A stretch of DNA of 64,000 bases from Branchiostoma floridae (GCF_000003815.2 NC_049989.1:17182287-17246286); one strand, 5' to 3'; positions 12,801 through 21,537 are shown, counted from the stretch's first letter. Notes: generated from the sequence alone by a model not told the origin. A program made the numbers and translations.

Positions 12801-15484
12801 TTTCTGGGAAACTTTAGCCAATACACGTCCAGTTTCTGATAGAAAGGACAGAAGCAGGTGTATTTTTAACATCTGGCAAAAATTTGACTCCTTTGCCATG
12901 CTCTGACTTGTATTTGACCCCTGAATGGCAGCTCACGGGCTGGACTGACCCGTTAGAATAGGGGGTGAAATCTTAGTGTCATTTCAATCTTCTGGTTGTA
13001 GTCCTTAAGAAACATTGACGTTGACCTCCCACTTTTGAACCAAAACAAACCTTAAAATCCAGCCTTGATGTTCGAAATGTAGTTAAATGTGTTTTAAGTG
13101 ATTGTTTTTGCATGACTTAACTATGTATTGCATCGGAAAGTTCATTTAGTAGCCCTTTACCATCAGGAGGTCCATGGTTCCAACTGCGCAAACGCAGCAA
13201 ATGCACCATGGGTAATATGTCAAAGGTCAGGGCCCCTAACTTGTAAGCAATTCTTGCCTAGACCAGGCTTCCTACATGACAGTCCGGATATGTTTTGTTT
13301 TTGTCTTAGCGAAATGTCCTCCATTAACAACATAAATTTGGTCATTCCACGACCATTGTGATTTTATTATACCATCCGAGACTGAGGCACAAAAATATTC
13401 TTGTTGTAGACATTAGATTGTATATTATATGTTAGTACTGAATAAACCAGAGCCTTGCAGTCAACTATCATGGTTACCTGAATTGTGCTTGTGCTTACAA
13501 AAGTGGTAACGTTGTAGTTGTATTATAATTGCAATTTTGGAAATTAAAAGTATTGTTTAAAATACGTACGTGTTACCATTTGGATTAAGATTTACATTTA
13601 AGTAAAGGATAAAATTGTAAAGTAGAAACATTGAGATCAATTTTCATCTTCACAACACTAAACAGACCGTTGGTATTGCACTTATAATGTACTGGTGACA
13701 TTTGCATCATTGCGCAACTTAGTCATGTAAGGTTGAGCACTTTTTCTGAAACGTTCGTTTCTTGTTCTGAAACTGACCAGTTGTTTTCTTGATCGTTTCC
13801 TTTAGCATGCCCAGCCAACTTTATGGAGTATGGCACAAAATGCTTCCATCTCGGAGAGTCAACCATGAACTACTATACAGCCAGAAGTAGATGTAGGGCG
13901 GCGCAGTCCCAACTCGCCATGCCCAAGGACGAAGCAACAAACACATTCATCGCCGACCTCATCAGAGGCAGTCAAAGATCTGGCGGCAGGTACTGGATCG
14001 GATATAGGAGAAATCCTGTACACTTCAACCAGAATGTATTTGCTTTGCTTATGTAGACACCATTCTCAGAGCTTCTGGGGTTCTGCTTCTCGTCCCTATA
14101 TGTAGCCAATGTAGGCAGGTGTACGAAAGTAGCGGTGTTCACAAGCTCTCTTGTTTTTTTAACGAACCATAGGTTAGTTCAGGGGTGCCTAAGCATTTGC
14201 AAAATGAACCCTATGAAATTCGTACGAACACACGAATCCTATGCGGAAATGCACGAACATTATGAAAATCGTACGAATCACTATGCGAAAACGCACGAAT
14301 ATTACGTATTTTCCGTCGCCAAAGATCGAAGCCGCCATCTTGAAAAACCCGCTCCGTCTGTCACGTGACCCCGGCAGTGGTTGGGCAATTTCGCATTTAT
14401 ATAAGGTTCGTGCAAATCTCATAAGGTTCGTGTGTATTACATAGTGATTCGTGCGATTTTCATAATATTCGTGCGTTTTCGCATAGTGATTCCTGCGTTT
14501 TCGCATAGTGATTCGTGCGATTTTCATAATATTTGTGCGTTTTCGCATAGTGATTCGTGCGACTTTCATTGTATTCGTGCGTTTCCGCATAGTGATTCGT
14601 GCATATCACATAGTGTTCGTACGAATTTCATAGGGCTCGTGCAAATGCTTAGGCACCCCTGTAGTTACAGGAAGAAAGCTACTTGCAACTGGAAATTCAG
14701 TGCCGATTGTAGTTTCAGCACTCAGTTTCCAGTGCTGACAGGAGGGTTTCCAGTGCTGAAGCTGCCTCAGCACTGGAAGTCCAGTGCTGAGTTGGCCACA
14801 GCACTGACGATCACTTCAGCACTGGACTTCCAGTGCTGAGAGAGAGGACCACTACTTTTGTATATGCCGGAGGCGCTTTTGCGTGTTTGTATCCCCCTCG
14901 TCCCGTTTTATCACTGGGGTTGACTTTCTTATCCAGACCGCGTCCTTGATCCACCGGATCCGCCTGTTGTCTTCGCTGTCTATGACTCTGGCCCCTCCCA
15001 GTCAATGACGTAGTTATTCCCAGTAATGTGGTCCGTTGCTGCAGATTTCTTCTCTTCTTTTTGTGCTTGTCTTTTCTGGAATCTTGTGTATCTCATGGAG
15101 CCTATGTTTTTATTATTTTCGGAAGCTACTGGATCGGGCTGGGCTTTGATGAGGACGTGGACTGGTGGACGTGGGAGGACAACACTCCTCTCGGGTGGAA
15201 GAACTGGAAACCGGGTGAACCAAACAACAGTAATGAGAATTGTGTGCATTTTCTTCCGGGCAGCGATGAGTGGGGCGGTGGAATCTGCGGAGCTGAAATG
15301 TACTATGTATGCCAGAGGTAAGCTTTGATTTATTTATTGATTTAAAATATCTGGTTTTGTCACATTTGTTGAAGGGCTGACAGGTGACGATTTCTTTCCC
15401 TGTGGGTAAAGGTGAAGTAGTGCTAGGTATGCCCTTCGTCGTTATTAATGACCTTCTTGTCTTTATTACAGGAACGCCGAGTGA
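511..15484 (+). CDS. MACPF / Cys-rich / EGF / C-type lectin mosaic protein, last 15 exons (5' end outside window)
   Basis: Fifteen exons were placed by hand from GT-AG signals: 511-802, 1720-1962, 2481-2673, 3415-3714, 4010-4158, 5413-5608, 6137-6283, 6825-7026, 7627-7785, 8787-8882, 11684-12154, 12568-12687, 13806-13989, 15126-15317, 15472-15484. All phases agree and the joined frame is open for 984 codons. Domain order: MACPF second half, unassigned segment, FAMeT-like segment, furin-like Cys-rich repeats, GCC2/GCC3 repeats, EGF, C-type lectin. MACPF proteins oligomerise into membrane pores; EGF, GCC2/GCC3 and lectin modules are extracellular. No transmembrane segment is seen after the lectin, so secretion is inferred. 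Likely role: lectin-guided pore-forming immune effector. The signal peptide and first MACPF half must lie upstream. A mosaic adhesion protein without lytic activity is the main alternative. Confidence 0.88.
1720..1962 (+). CDS. Exon: MACPF C-terminal half
   Basis: Acceptor tctttacag, donor gtatct. The peptide contains VVQGGDQQIAAAI and SIKDYPKAFSFVMNPI. MACPF domains typically carry a GG-D motif followed by W...S..P and a hydrophobic strand at this point. It joins the previous exon in phase through a split Thr codon. Confidence 0.88.
2481..2673 (+). CDS. Exon: end of MACPF region, charged helix
   Basis: Acceptor tctgtgcag, donor gtaaga. It encodes a Lys/Glu-rich stretch including MEELAEKAAKRKLALGRAI, a probable amphipathic helix after the MACPF fold. 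It joins by a split Ser codon and ends in phase 0. Confidence 0.8.
2794..3090. repeat. Intronic inverted repeat, ~91-bp arms
   Basis: Arms at about 2794-2884 and 3000-3090 are reverse complements with only scattered mismatches. The shared core includes CAGGGACATCCAACAGCCAA. The loop is about 115 bp. It could be a small foldback element or a duplicated-inverted MITE end; no target duplication was found. Confidence 0.75.
3415..3714 (+). CDS. Exon: unassigned extracellular segment
   Basis: Exactly 100 codons, phase 0 at both ends, donor gtacgt. The peptide has balanced composition with FTIIFDMPYGISSILQAWE and WFSFRTGETPHLYDGYDNG. I do not recognise a domain; it sits where other MACPF proteins carry their membrane-attachment or accessory beta domain. 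Confidence 0.8.
3892..3924 (+). repeat. Poly-C tract in intron
   Basis: Two runs of 10 or more C separated by a few T/A bases. A likely assembly and sequencing weak point. Confidence 0.9.
4010..4158 (+). CDS. Exon: unassigned segment
   Basis: Acceptor ctcccacag, donor gtttgt. It encodes LVMTYDEETGVFTVTESD and a basic/His-rich end (YHSLLQHLSKQ). Phase 0 in, phase 2 out, matching the next exon via an AGC codon. Confidence 0.78.
4201..4652. mobile_element. Tc1/mariner-type MITE
   Basis: A 452-bp sequence bounded by TA on both sides (4199-4200 and 4653-4654). Terminal inverted repeats: left CAGTCAATCCTGCCCA, right end reading inward CAGTGAAACCTGCCCA (2 mismatches in 16). Inner arms share motifs related to GGTAGTCGATT / GGTGGTCGGTT. 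TA duplication plus CAGT-type ends is characteristic of Tc1/mariner elements. No transposase inside. Confidence 0.85.
5413..5608 (+). CDS. Exon: FAMeT-like segment, part 1
   Basis: Acceptor atgttcag, donor gtaaac. It encodes CIHFTIASEGDIFIVFAG and WVYVQISPEGVALYK. The alternating hydrophobic pattern ("x-h-x-A-x-x-D-I-x-I-h-h") resembles the beta-sandwich domain annotated as farnesoic acid O-methyltransferase-like (FAMeT, PF12248). Assignment from memory of the family pattern only. Confidence 0.78.
5690..5905 (+). mobile_element. tRNA-derived SINE
   Basis: A tRNA-like head (about 5693-5762) with B-box-like GATTTCGATCCC is followed by a body containing CACCCAGGTGTAAAAATGG, a stem-loop motif common in tRNA-type SINEs of fish and marine invertebrates, and an AGGTAAAAG-type simple tail. 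Lies in the intron after the FAMeT-like exon 1. Confidence 0.7.
6137..6283 (+). CDS. Exon: FAMeT-like segment, part 2
   Basis: Acceptor ttctctttag, donor gttagc (non-optimal but GT). It encodes LGSSNLYQSYFVCITED and TTIQYGK; the I-x-Y/V-G-K strand resembles the FAMeT family's glycine-containing strand. Phase 0 on both sides. Confidence 0.78.
6825..7026 (+). CDS. Exon: FAMeT-like segment end and start of Cys-rich region
   Basis: Acceptor tctcccacag, donor gtaagt. It encodes LSLQYYAFGSGMYPVKVMGV, matching the closing strands of FAMeT-like domains (aromatic-x-F-G-S-G then PV-K-h-x-x-h), then enters a Cys-rich stretch (CSQQCHEECDG) that opens the furin-like repeats. The exon ends in phase 1; all following exons up to the lectin are phase-1 modules. 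Confidence 0.82.
7385..7620 (-). mobile_element. LINE 3' end (truncated)
   Basis: On the minus strand the frame reads SSLDSFKERLRIDVHRLGV, a pattern typical of the very C-terminus of non-LTR retrotransposon ORFs, then 3' sequence and a tail of TACAGA repeats (seen as TCTGTA repeats at 7392-7412 on the + strand). The fragment ends only a few bases before the splice acceptor at 7625-7626. Confidence 0.6.
7627..7785 (+). CDS. Exon: furin-like Cys-rich repeat
   Basis: Acceptor gtttttgaag, donor gtatgt. Cys spacing (GCRTTGSDSPTDCIACKHY, then FTCVATCPEHM) is the C-x-G-...-C-x-x-C / C-V-x-x-C-P pattern of furin/growth-factor-receptor type repeats. Phase 1 at both ends. Confidence 0.85.
8333..8545 (+). 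mobile_element. tRNA-like SINE
   Basis: The stretch around 8335-8436 has a tRNA-like layout: TATAGCTCAAC near the A-box position and AATTCAATCCTTGGC near the B-box position. It is followed by about 100 bp of unrelated body. Degenerate, so moderate confidence. Confidence 0.45.
8787..8882 (+). CDS. Exon: furin-like Cys-rich repeat
   Basis: Acceptor cccgtttag, donor gttggc. It encodes GTVTCVTECPLTHYDDGNVC, continuing the C-V-x-x-C-P pattern. Phase 1 in and out. Confidence 0.82.
8896..9228. mobile_element. MITE with 18-bp perfect TIRs (CTAAGGGCACAACCCGCC)
   Basis: The first 18 bases (8896-8913) are the exact reverse complement of 9211-9228. The interior is dense in CGTAC/GTACG words. A second, truncated, inverted copy lies at 32125-32320. 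It inserted 13 bases past the exon ending at 8882. No clear target duplication could be fixed. Confidence 0.85.
9650..10680 (-). mobile_element. LINE 3' portion: RT C-terminus with CCHC-like finger
   Basis: Minus-strand reading gives VPYTSSMWNQLPQVVK then CDCGASSETVSHYLLHCPL: the C-terminal R/K-T-x-WN-x-LP motif and Cys/His finger (C-x-C-...-H-x3-H-C) of Jockey/I/CR1-type non-LTR retrotransposons. The ORF stops at 9846. It is followed by a short 3' region and an AAAGTT tandem tail near 9667-9690. Upstream frames are broken near 10305-10600, so it is a dead 5'-truncated copy. Confidence 0.8.
11207..11501. mobile_element. hAT-like MITE with 8-bp target duplication
   Basis: Inverted repeats TAACCTGGAATCCAGTCT at 11208-11225 and its exact reverse complement at 11484-11501. 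The 8-mer CAGTCCCT flanks both sides (11199-11206 and 11502-11509), the target-site length of hAT elements. No coding capacity. Confidence 0.75.
11684..12154 (+). CDS. Exon: eight GCC2/GCC3-type repeats
   Basis: One 471-bp exon (acceptor attttgtgcag, donor gtgatt). After a short Cys-rich lead it encodes eight units of about 16 residues, each of the form C-P-x-G-x-[YF]-S-...-S-x-x-C-x-x, for example CPSGQYSSSSGSSSCQV. This is the GCC2/GCC3 (ephrin-receptor-like) repeat found in many extracellular mosaic proteins. The third to seventh units are the most alike, so the array probably grew by recent internal duplication. Phase 1 at both ends. Confidence 0.9.
12240..12450 (+). repeat. Pyrimidine-rich (TC)n-type simple repeat
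   Basis: An intronic stretch of about 210 bp consisting almost only of C and T, mostly CTCTCTCT/TTTCTTTC words. Confidence 0.9.
12568..12687 (+). CDS. Exon: EGF-like domain
   Basis: Acceptor gtgtccacag. Six cysteines in CSPNPCENNGVC followed by FTCACQDRYTGDRC match a canonical EGF module with the N-N-G-x-C and C-x-C-x(8)-C pattern. Two donors are possible, 12677 (gtgaga) and 12688 (gtgagt). Only the second keeps phase 1 into the lectin exon. Confidence 0.92.
13806..13989 (+). CDS. Exon: C-type lectin domain, first half
   Basis: Acceptor tcctttag. It encodes ACPANFMEYGTKCFHLG (long-form CTLD start with the extra Cys pair) and the helix AQSQLAMPKDEATNTFI (A-x-LA-x-P-x...N). The donor gtactg at 13990 is weak, but it is the only one that restores frame into 15126. 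Confidence 0.82.
14180..14661. mobile_element. hAT-like MITE with 21-bp TIRs and internal satellite-like repeats
   Basis: Ends are CAGGGGTGCCTAAGCATTTG and its exact inverse; the perfect TIR is 21 bp. The direct repeat TAGTT lies on both sides (14175-14179 and 14662-14666). Subterminal arms of about 120 bp repeat the word CGCACGAATCACTATGCG many times in both orientations. CAGGGGTGCC ends resemble hAT elements. It sits in the intron inside the lectin domain. Confidence 0.85.
14714..14840. repeat. Clustered CAGCACTGGA / TCCAGTGCTG inverted words
   Basis: At least seven copies of the 10-mer TCCAGTGCTG or its complement within about 125 bp, including the near-palindrome CAGCACTGGACTTCCAGTGC. 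Function unknown; may be the core of a small hairpin element. Confidence 0.75.
15126..15317 (+). CDS. Exon: C-type lectin domain, second half with EPN motif
   Basis: Acceptor tttcggaag, donor gtaagc. It encodes YWIGLGF, then WKNWKPGEPNNSNENCVHF and GAEMYYVCQR. EPN is the calcium/sugar-site motif of mannose-type C-type lectins. The usual later WND triplet is replaced by EWGG, so calcium coordination may be altered. Confidence 0.92.
15472..15484 (+). CDS. Terminal exon (last 4 codons and stop)
   Basis: Acceptor tctttattacag. It completes an Arg codon, then Asn-Ala-Glu-stop at 15482-15484. The protein thus ends directly after the lectin domain with no membrane anchor. Confidence 0.85.
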
Positions 15485-16705
15485 AGTCCAACAGCATGGA
15501 TCCAGCCCGGACCCGCTTCTAATGTACTGCTGTGTATGATTATCCTTGCATAACCGGCTTCCGTCACACTTTCTCGCTAAGGCTATCGTCACATTTCCGA
15601 ATCGGGGCGCGGACGGGATGTTTTAAGAAACGGAAAATTACAATGTATACCTAGAAATATGCACAAATCATGCCCATGAATCATATTTTAACATTTTGTG
15701 TATTTTGATACATTTTATATAATTCTTGTTGGAAGGGTCCTCAGGGGAATTCAAGAAGTTGTTGCTACAGTATTCGTTATTCGTCCGCATTCAGGCTTCA
15801 ATTATTGGTAAATTTAACCCCAAATGATTCAAGTATAACTATTAATTCTCTGAGGAATTAGTGCCCACTAGCATCACCTTTACTCAGTATGGCATGTACA
15901 CAAGGTACCCTAATTGTAAGTATGATCCACTCAGACCGGGAAGGACCCCTACTCTTTTCGATAAGTGCGGTGGGTTCGAAGTGTGGCTCTCCTAAAACAC
16001 GGGTCCTCCATTTAACGTTCTGTCCGAGAGACGGCTTGCGTGGTGTACTAGTATTATATGGCGTTCGACTCAAAATGTGCAGCAAAGTGTATCTGTTTTT
16101 TAAACTATCTATCAACTTTTTCTGTTCAGACTTTTAGAAGTGTCTAAATAAGTGTTTTTCATTATTATAACTATATTATAATTCTTCTTCCCTATTATGT
16201 GCACAATCATTAACTTGATTAGTTTGGCATTTATTTGGTGCATCGTGCTACCTTATCTGTAGTTTTTCATTTTATTCTAACAAAAAACAGCACTACTACA
16301 TACTCGTTTTTACATGTTATCACAGCGTTTGACTTTCCGCAAGCTTATGCCTTTTCAGGGCCCAATGTAGGCAAGTTACTCTAATGTTCCATTTCGACAG
16401 GTAACTTCTGAAAATTAGATTTTATTATGGTGAAATAGGGGGTGGGGAAAAGGTACTATGACGCAGTTTGAACGGAACAGAGCAGTGTTTGATATCAATG
16501 TAGGTTCATTTGTGAACATGTATACATAATTATGCTGTAATTGTGTTTGCATAATGTCTTGAGAATATGTTACATCATGTGAACAGTGCAATGTTTAAGT
16601 ACGAGTGTTACAAGATGGCCAAGATTGACAACAACAAGAAAGTACGACTCAAGTATAACACATATTAACATCTGGGAAGGAAATAAAGCAGTCATAGTAT
16701 CAAAT
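15485..16705 (+). other. Probable 3' UTR and polyadenylation region of the MACPF-lectin gene
   Basis: No coding signal. A canonical AATAAA at 16682-16687 is the first good polyadenylation signal downstream of the stop. The region also carries a dispersed repeat segment (about 15919-16020) related to 27268-27360, sharing GATCCACT and TGCGGTGGGTTC. Confidence 0.5.
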
Positions 16706-16991
16706 GATTGTTGTCTATTTATTTTGGTTTTAATGTAGCTTCCGAACAGATCAACTTAAAACCTTCTTAAGACATACTGATTATATTACAATCAAAATGC
16801 TACTAAAGTGGATGAGTATCACGGAATGCCTTGCGAAAAGTAGTGTCTTCGATTATGGTCCTTACAAATTTGAGATAACTCCTTTAAAATGACTAAAAAT
16901 TACCGTGATAAAAATTCTGCTTTCGGTGGTTCAGGTAACCCCTAGTACACCCTCGCTATTTAACTGCATCATCAACTTTTGGTCTGTTTAA

Positions 16992-18082
16992 CCCTCTCAA
17001 CACGTCATAAAATTTTTTCCTGTATACCATATACGACATATAATTTCAGTCTATACAGGTGTCAATTAGTACTTTTTGTGTATTATTATTACAGCTGTTA
17101 TGTAAGGAGTAGATTAGGAAAACTATATATTGCTGGAAAGCTCACAGAATGGCCTTTCCAAAACAAGCAAAATAAATATCATACCATCAATCTGAGGACA
17201 GCAATCGTCATGGAAACCACTCAAAAACACATTTGCATCACTCCCAAAAAAAGTTTCACAAAAGAAAATATTTGGCTAGGGGCTGAGTTTTTTGTGTCAT
17301 TTATCATAAAACTATGTAGAAATACTCAACCATACATACACAATGCTGGTATGCTGTTAGAATGACCAAAAACTAAAAATCAAAGCATGATTTCAAATAA
17401 GTTCAGTGTTGACAAACAAATGTTACCCCAATAAACAGTTGTGCCCCCCTCCCCACACCTGTAGTTGTACTATTAAGATAATGAATATGCCTTGTGCTAA
17501 ATGGCAAATTATTTTTCTGGATGTTCTCCACATATCAGGGAGTCAAATAAATCCATTTACTATGACTTGGGTAGAGAAACAGGTATCAGAGTATATAAAA
17601 TGTCAATTTGGACCAGTGACCTATCTGACCTGACCTGGACCTCCTTCTGCCCCAAGAAAAACAACAAGGAAGCATGCATGTAGAACTCATTAGACACGGT
17701 GATATCAGCTCATTTGATCTCAACAAAAACAGCTGGGTGCACGTGTTTGCCTTGCTGTCCCTCAAGGATTTCCCTGTCATCACTCCTGTAAGCCTCCAAC
17801 AAAATTATCCACCAAACTGTCTCCATTTCTGCTAAATTTACTAAATAAACCTGTAGAAAACTGAAGCCAAAACACACGCTGGAGGCCTCAGAAACAGGGC
17901 TCAAATGCTAGATCCCTTCTGGTTGGTCAAAGATACAAGCATCCTGATTGGCAGACTCTGCCAAATTTCCCATTTCACAGTAGTCAGTTTGAATTTCCCG
18001 CCGGAATTAAACCTGAAGCCACGATCGTGGCTTCTCGTGTCCTATGGGAAAGCCATGATCGTGGCTTCTCGTGCTGAGAGGG
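16992..18082. mobile_element. piggyBac-type MITE (TTAA-flanked), copy A
   Basis: TTAA at 16988-16991 and 18083-18086. Inverted ends CCCTCTCAACACG and CCCTCTCAGCACG (one mismatch in 13). The right arm carries two near-identical palindromic motifs related to AAGCCACGATCGTGGCTT. TTAA duplication with CCC ends defines the piggyBac superfamily. No transposase ORF recognised. Confidence 0.82.
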
Positions 18083-18804
18083 TTAACTAAAGAAGCTATG
18101 CTATATGGAAATATAAAACTTGATCTGTAATCGTAATTTCAATAAATTTCAGCCATAAATTGTAGTATTTTCAAGGGTCTTTCAGGGCGTCCGCAAAAAC
18201 AATAATGAAAAATGTTAACACGGTGGTCAACTTTGGGCTCAAATCCTCCACGATGTTCTATTTGCCGTAATTCGAACGGAACCCGTGTTCTATTTAGGTC
18301 ACCTGCGGTCATTGCATGTAAAACAGTGCTTTCTGGCCTTTTTTTCCCAAACTACATTGAATTAGGCGAAAAATTTAGTCTTTCACCAATATATACAATT
18401 TTCTGGACATTACATCTACACTATCACTTTTTTTTTGATCCTGTAAGATGTAACAAAGCTGGCGTTTTTGTTGGACTGTTGGTATCGCCGGTGAGATCCC
18501 TCTTGCTGTGTATTAGGATGTGAGCATTTTTAGATTAGGGGTGCTGATGCACGTTTTCAAAATGGCGCCTGCATTCGGAAGGCTGATGATAAGCATACCA
18601 AAGCCTGACGCTAAACTTGATGGAGAGGCGTTCCAAGGTATGTTAGTTGTCATCGAGGGACATTTGATTGATTTGTTGTTTGTTAACTGTGCTTATTGTG
18701 ATGTAAAGACGTAATAAAGAATATTTTCTTGCAGAAAACATTCATATAAACGTTTTTAATCCATTTTCATGGGGTTTTAGTCTTATATGTTAAAAGAATG
18801 TATC

Positions 18805-20588
18805 TTAACCCTATCCAGACTGGGGGGTGGGGGGGGGGGGGTCGTTACTAAAACACAACCAGTAGATTTCTAGCGAGGACACGCCTTTAAGTCGATTCCT
18901 TCACATGCAAAGTACCCAATTACCACGTACTGATCTAGCGGCACGCGAGGGACAGGGATGAATAGTTCACACCCATTGTCTGTTTATTAACGATTTTTCA
19001 TCGAGCTTTCTTTTAATAGTTTGCTAGTTACTAGTATTTGCAGTCGAACGTTATATCTTATAATGCAGTAAAGCCGCATTCTTACCTTTTACTGAGTTAA
19101 AACTGCGTACCGTGATTCTTTTACGTTCAATTTTCTAAATACAACTAACGTTACAATGTATGTTTGAAGACTGTATATTGTGCCCATTTAACTAGGGTTG
19201 TCTGGAAGGTCTCTCTTCCATTTGTTTCATTTTCACAGACTAGTTGCGACTAAATTTTTGTAAACCACACCGCCATATCTGTAATGTACCACTTCAATAT
19301 ATTTCAATCAAAATGAATACACAGAAATAGCACAAATAGATAGTATCAAGAAGGTTATGATGAAATGTACACAAGACGCAAAACCTTATGAAGGCAAAAT
19401 TTCAATATGAACGACCGTATAAGTGATGAATAGTGAAATATTATCGAAAAAAAGAATGTACACCAACGCGGATTCGAACCCGAGACCATAAGTTAAAATG
19501 TCTATTCGTTTAATTTCCACTACGCTACGATACATTGCTATGTGTATAGGTGTGCTAATACAACTGAAGTGACGGAGCGCGTGATAATACGCGACAAAAA
19601 TTGTTGCAGATCCATCATTTCAAAAATCTGAAGTCGTAAGATCTCTCTTGTCTCTCCACCTTTTGGTCATCAAGTAAACTTTTTAAACCAGGGGGGGGGG
19701 GGCTAAAAGTGCCTGTGCCAACTTTGACCCCCTATAGCTCCCAAACGGCTTGCGCTAGAACACCCAAACTTAGTGAGTTTTTCTAAAATATTGTTGGCAA
19801 CAATTTAGAAAAATGGGTAAGTGTATGATTCTTCTTTCAACGGGTTTTTGAAAGGCAACTTTTATAAAAATCACTTCGTTAAAATGGGATTTTAAGATTT
19901 TCTTGCTAAACTAAACTTCTTTTCATCAACATGTAATTTTAACATCTAACACATCTTACTTGAACATTTATAATTAAATATTCATAAATTATGCTAATGA
20001 GATGACGTAATTTGTAAATCCAAGATGGTCAACAATATCATCATTTTAAGTATAACACGCTAATTTTCACTTAGATTCCATCACTACGTGGTATTTTTTT
20101 AACGGAAAACATTCATGTGAACGTTTTTATCCATTTCCATGGGGTTTGACCGTTATATGTTAAAAAAATGTATCTTGTCAAAATCAAGGTTTATAATCAA
20201 AGATGCATATTGCGGATAGCTAAACTACAGATGATGTCATTCTATGACGCCATTTTGACGTCGTTGTGTCGGCTTTTGACCACGGAAGTCTTATAACACT
20301 TAAAAAATAATAATAAGAAACCTGTATTGGTAACTTTCTGACTGAGATATTAAGGTATTTTGGGAATTCCCCGTTTTAGCCAAAAATATTAATTAATGAT
20401 GTCATAATTACGTCATATTACGTCATAATGATAGAAAAAATTAAGGAATTTTAAAACTCGATTAGCCCACCCCCCTGTAAATTTGGTGATCGTACAGTAA
20501 GCCGTTTTGAAAATACGAAGGAGGGGTCGAATGACCCCCCCCCCAGTCCAGGGAAGGCCCAAAAAGCCCAGTCTGGATAGACCTTTAA
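18805..20588. mobile_element. piggyBac-type non-autonomous element (TTAA-flanked), copy B
   Basis: TTAA at 18805-18808 and 20585-20588. The 14-mer CTATCCAGACTGGG at 18811-18824 is the exact inverse of 20567-20580; the outermost 2-4 bases differ. Poly-G and poly-C tracts adjoin the inner ends. Inside lie a tRNA-like sequence and a second copy of the repeat into which the element itself inserted (20100-20240, similar to 18735-18805 plus 20589-20650). Confidence 0.72.
19455..19545 (-). repeat. tRNA-like sequence (SINE head or tRNA pseudogene)
   Basis: On the minus strand an A-box-like TAGCGTAGTGG and a perfect B-box GGTTCGAATCC are spaced as in a tRNA. The ends AATGTA and TACATT can pair as an acceptor stem. 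The T stem and anticodon stem are mismatched, so a working tRNA is unlikely. Confidence 0.5.
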
Positions 20589-21058
20589 GGTTGATAATCC
20601 AAGATGGCGGATAGCTTATCTACAGTCATTACTACGTCATATCACGTCATAATGACAAAAAAATTCAGGGCCGGCGAAAAATTTATCCAGCAAAAAATAA
20701 TGCTGCTAAACCACATGACTAAACATCCAGACCGTTTTTTCCCAGGCTTGCTTTGTCTTATATTATCCTCCAGGAAGAGAATCCTCGCCAGTTCAATCAT
20801 GTTCATATTGCCATTCCTGTTTATAGAAGGTTAAGGGATGCTGCGGCCCCATGCCCTAACAATGTGTCCTCATACCCTGGAGAGAAGGTCCTGTGGGAAG
20901 CATGAAAGTCTGATTGACCAAGAATGCTACTGTGTAACATTTGACCACAGTTTTTAGAACCGGCGAAAATCAATGCGCGCGCAAAGGATGACGGGAAATT
21001 GTCGCGCTATGGATGAGCATCTGACGAGGTATTTCCGGATAGGCGGTACACGGCGCAC

Positions 21059-21337
21059 TCACAATGTTACCGCGGCAAACAGTGCGCGCGGTATGGTTCC
21101 TGTTACTGAACAAAAACTCTTTGGCCCATGGTTGTACCGTAGATACAAGATTGCCAGCCTATCACGCAGATGTCTGAAGTAGCCAGGTTTGATGACGGTC
21201 AGCTTCTTCCACGGCAGATGCAAGACAACATTGTCTAGAAAACGGGCACTAATACCAAAAGCCTCGTCATCTATGTATGTTATCTCGTTGTGAGACAAAA
21301 CCATCAAAAGTGTTGTTGTGGAGATGTACAATGTCAC
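21059..21337 (-). pseudogene. Isolated leucine-rich-repeat exon
   Basis: Minus-strand frame with LMVLSHNEITYIDDEAF (LRR consensus L-x-x-L-S-x-N-x-I-x-x-I-x-x-x-A-F) and a second partial repeat ending in LAILYLRYN. It is preceded by a plausible acceptor (ttcttatag) at the 21338 side. No partner exons were found nearby on this strand, so it is probably a leftover of an LRR gene related in type to the one at 24086. Confidence 0.5.
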
Positions 21338-21536
21338 CTATAAGAAGACATGAAACGATCACGTTATGTCAGTGGTAGCTGAAGCATGCTGGCAAAGATT
21401 TACTTTTTTTTTTTTTTCTTTCGTTTTTCTGCTTCTGATTTATTCCATATATACACTTATCTTTGCACCTGTAACTTTTAGATACAATCATTGCGGCCTT
21501 GTGGCAAGCACCATGTGCTATGTGTCCTCCTAGCGG

Positions 21537-21537
<1 letters not shown>

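Noticed and set aside
19455-19545. A functional tRNA gene on the minus strand
   Set aside because: Only the A/B boxes and acceptor ends fit; T and anticodon stems do not pair, and it lies inside a transposon.
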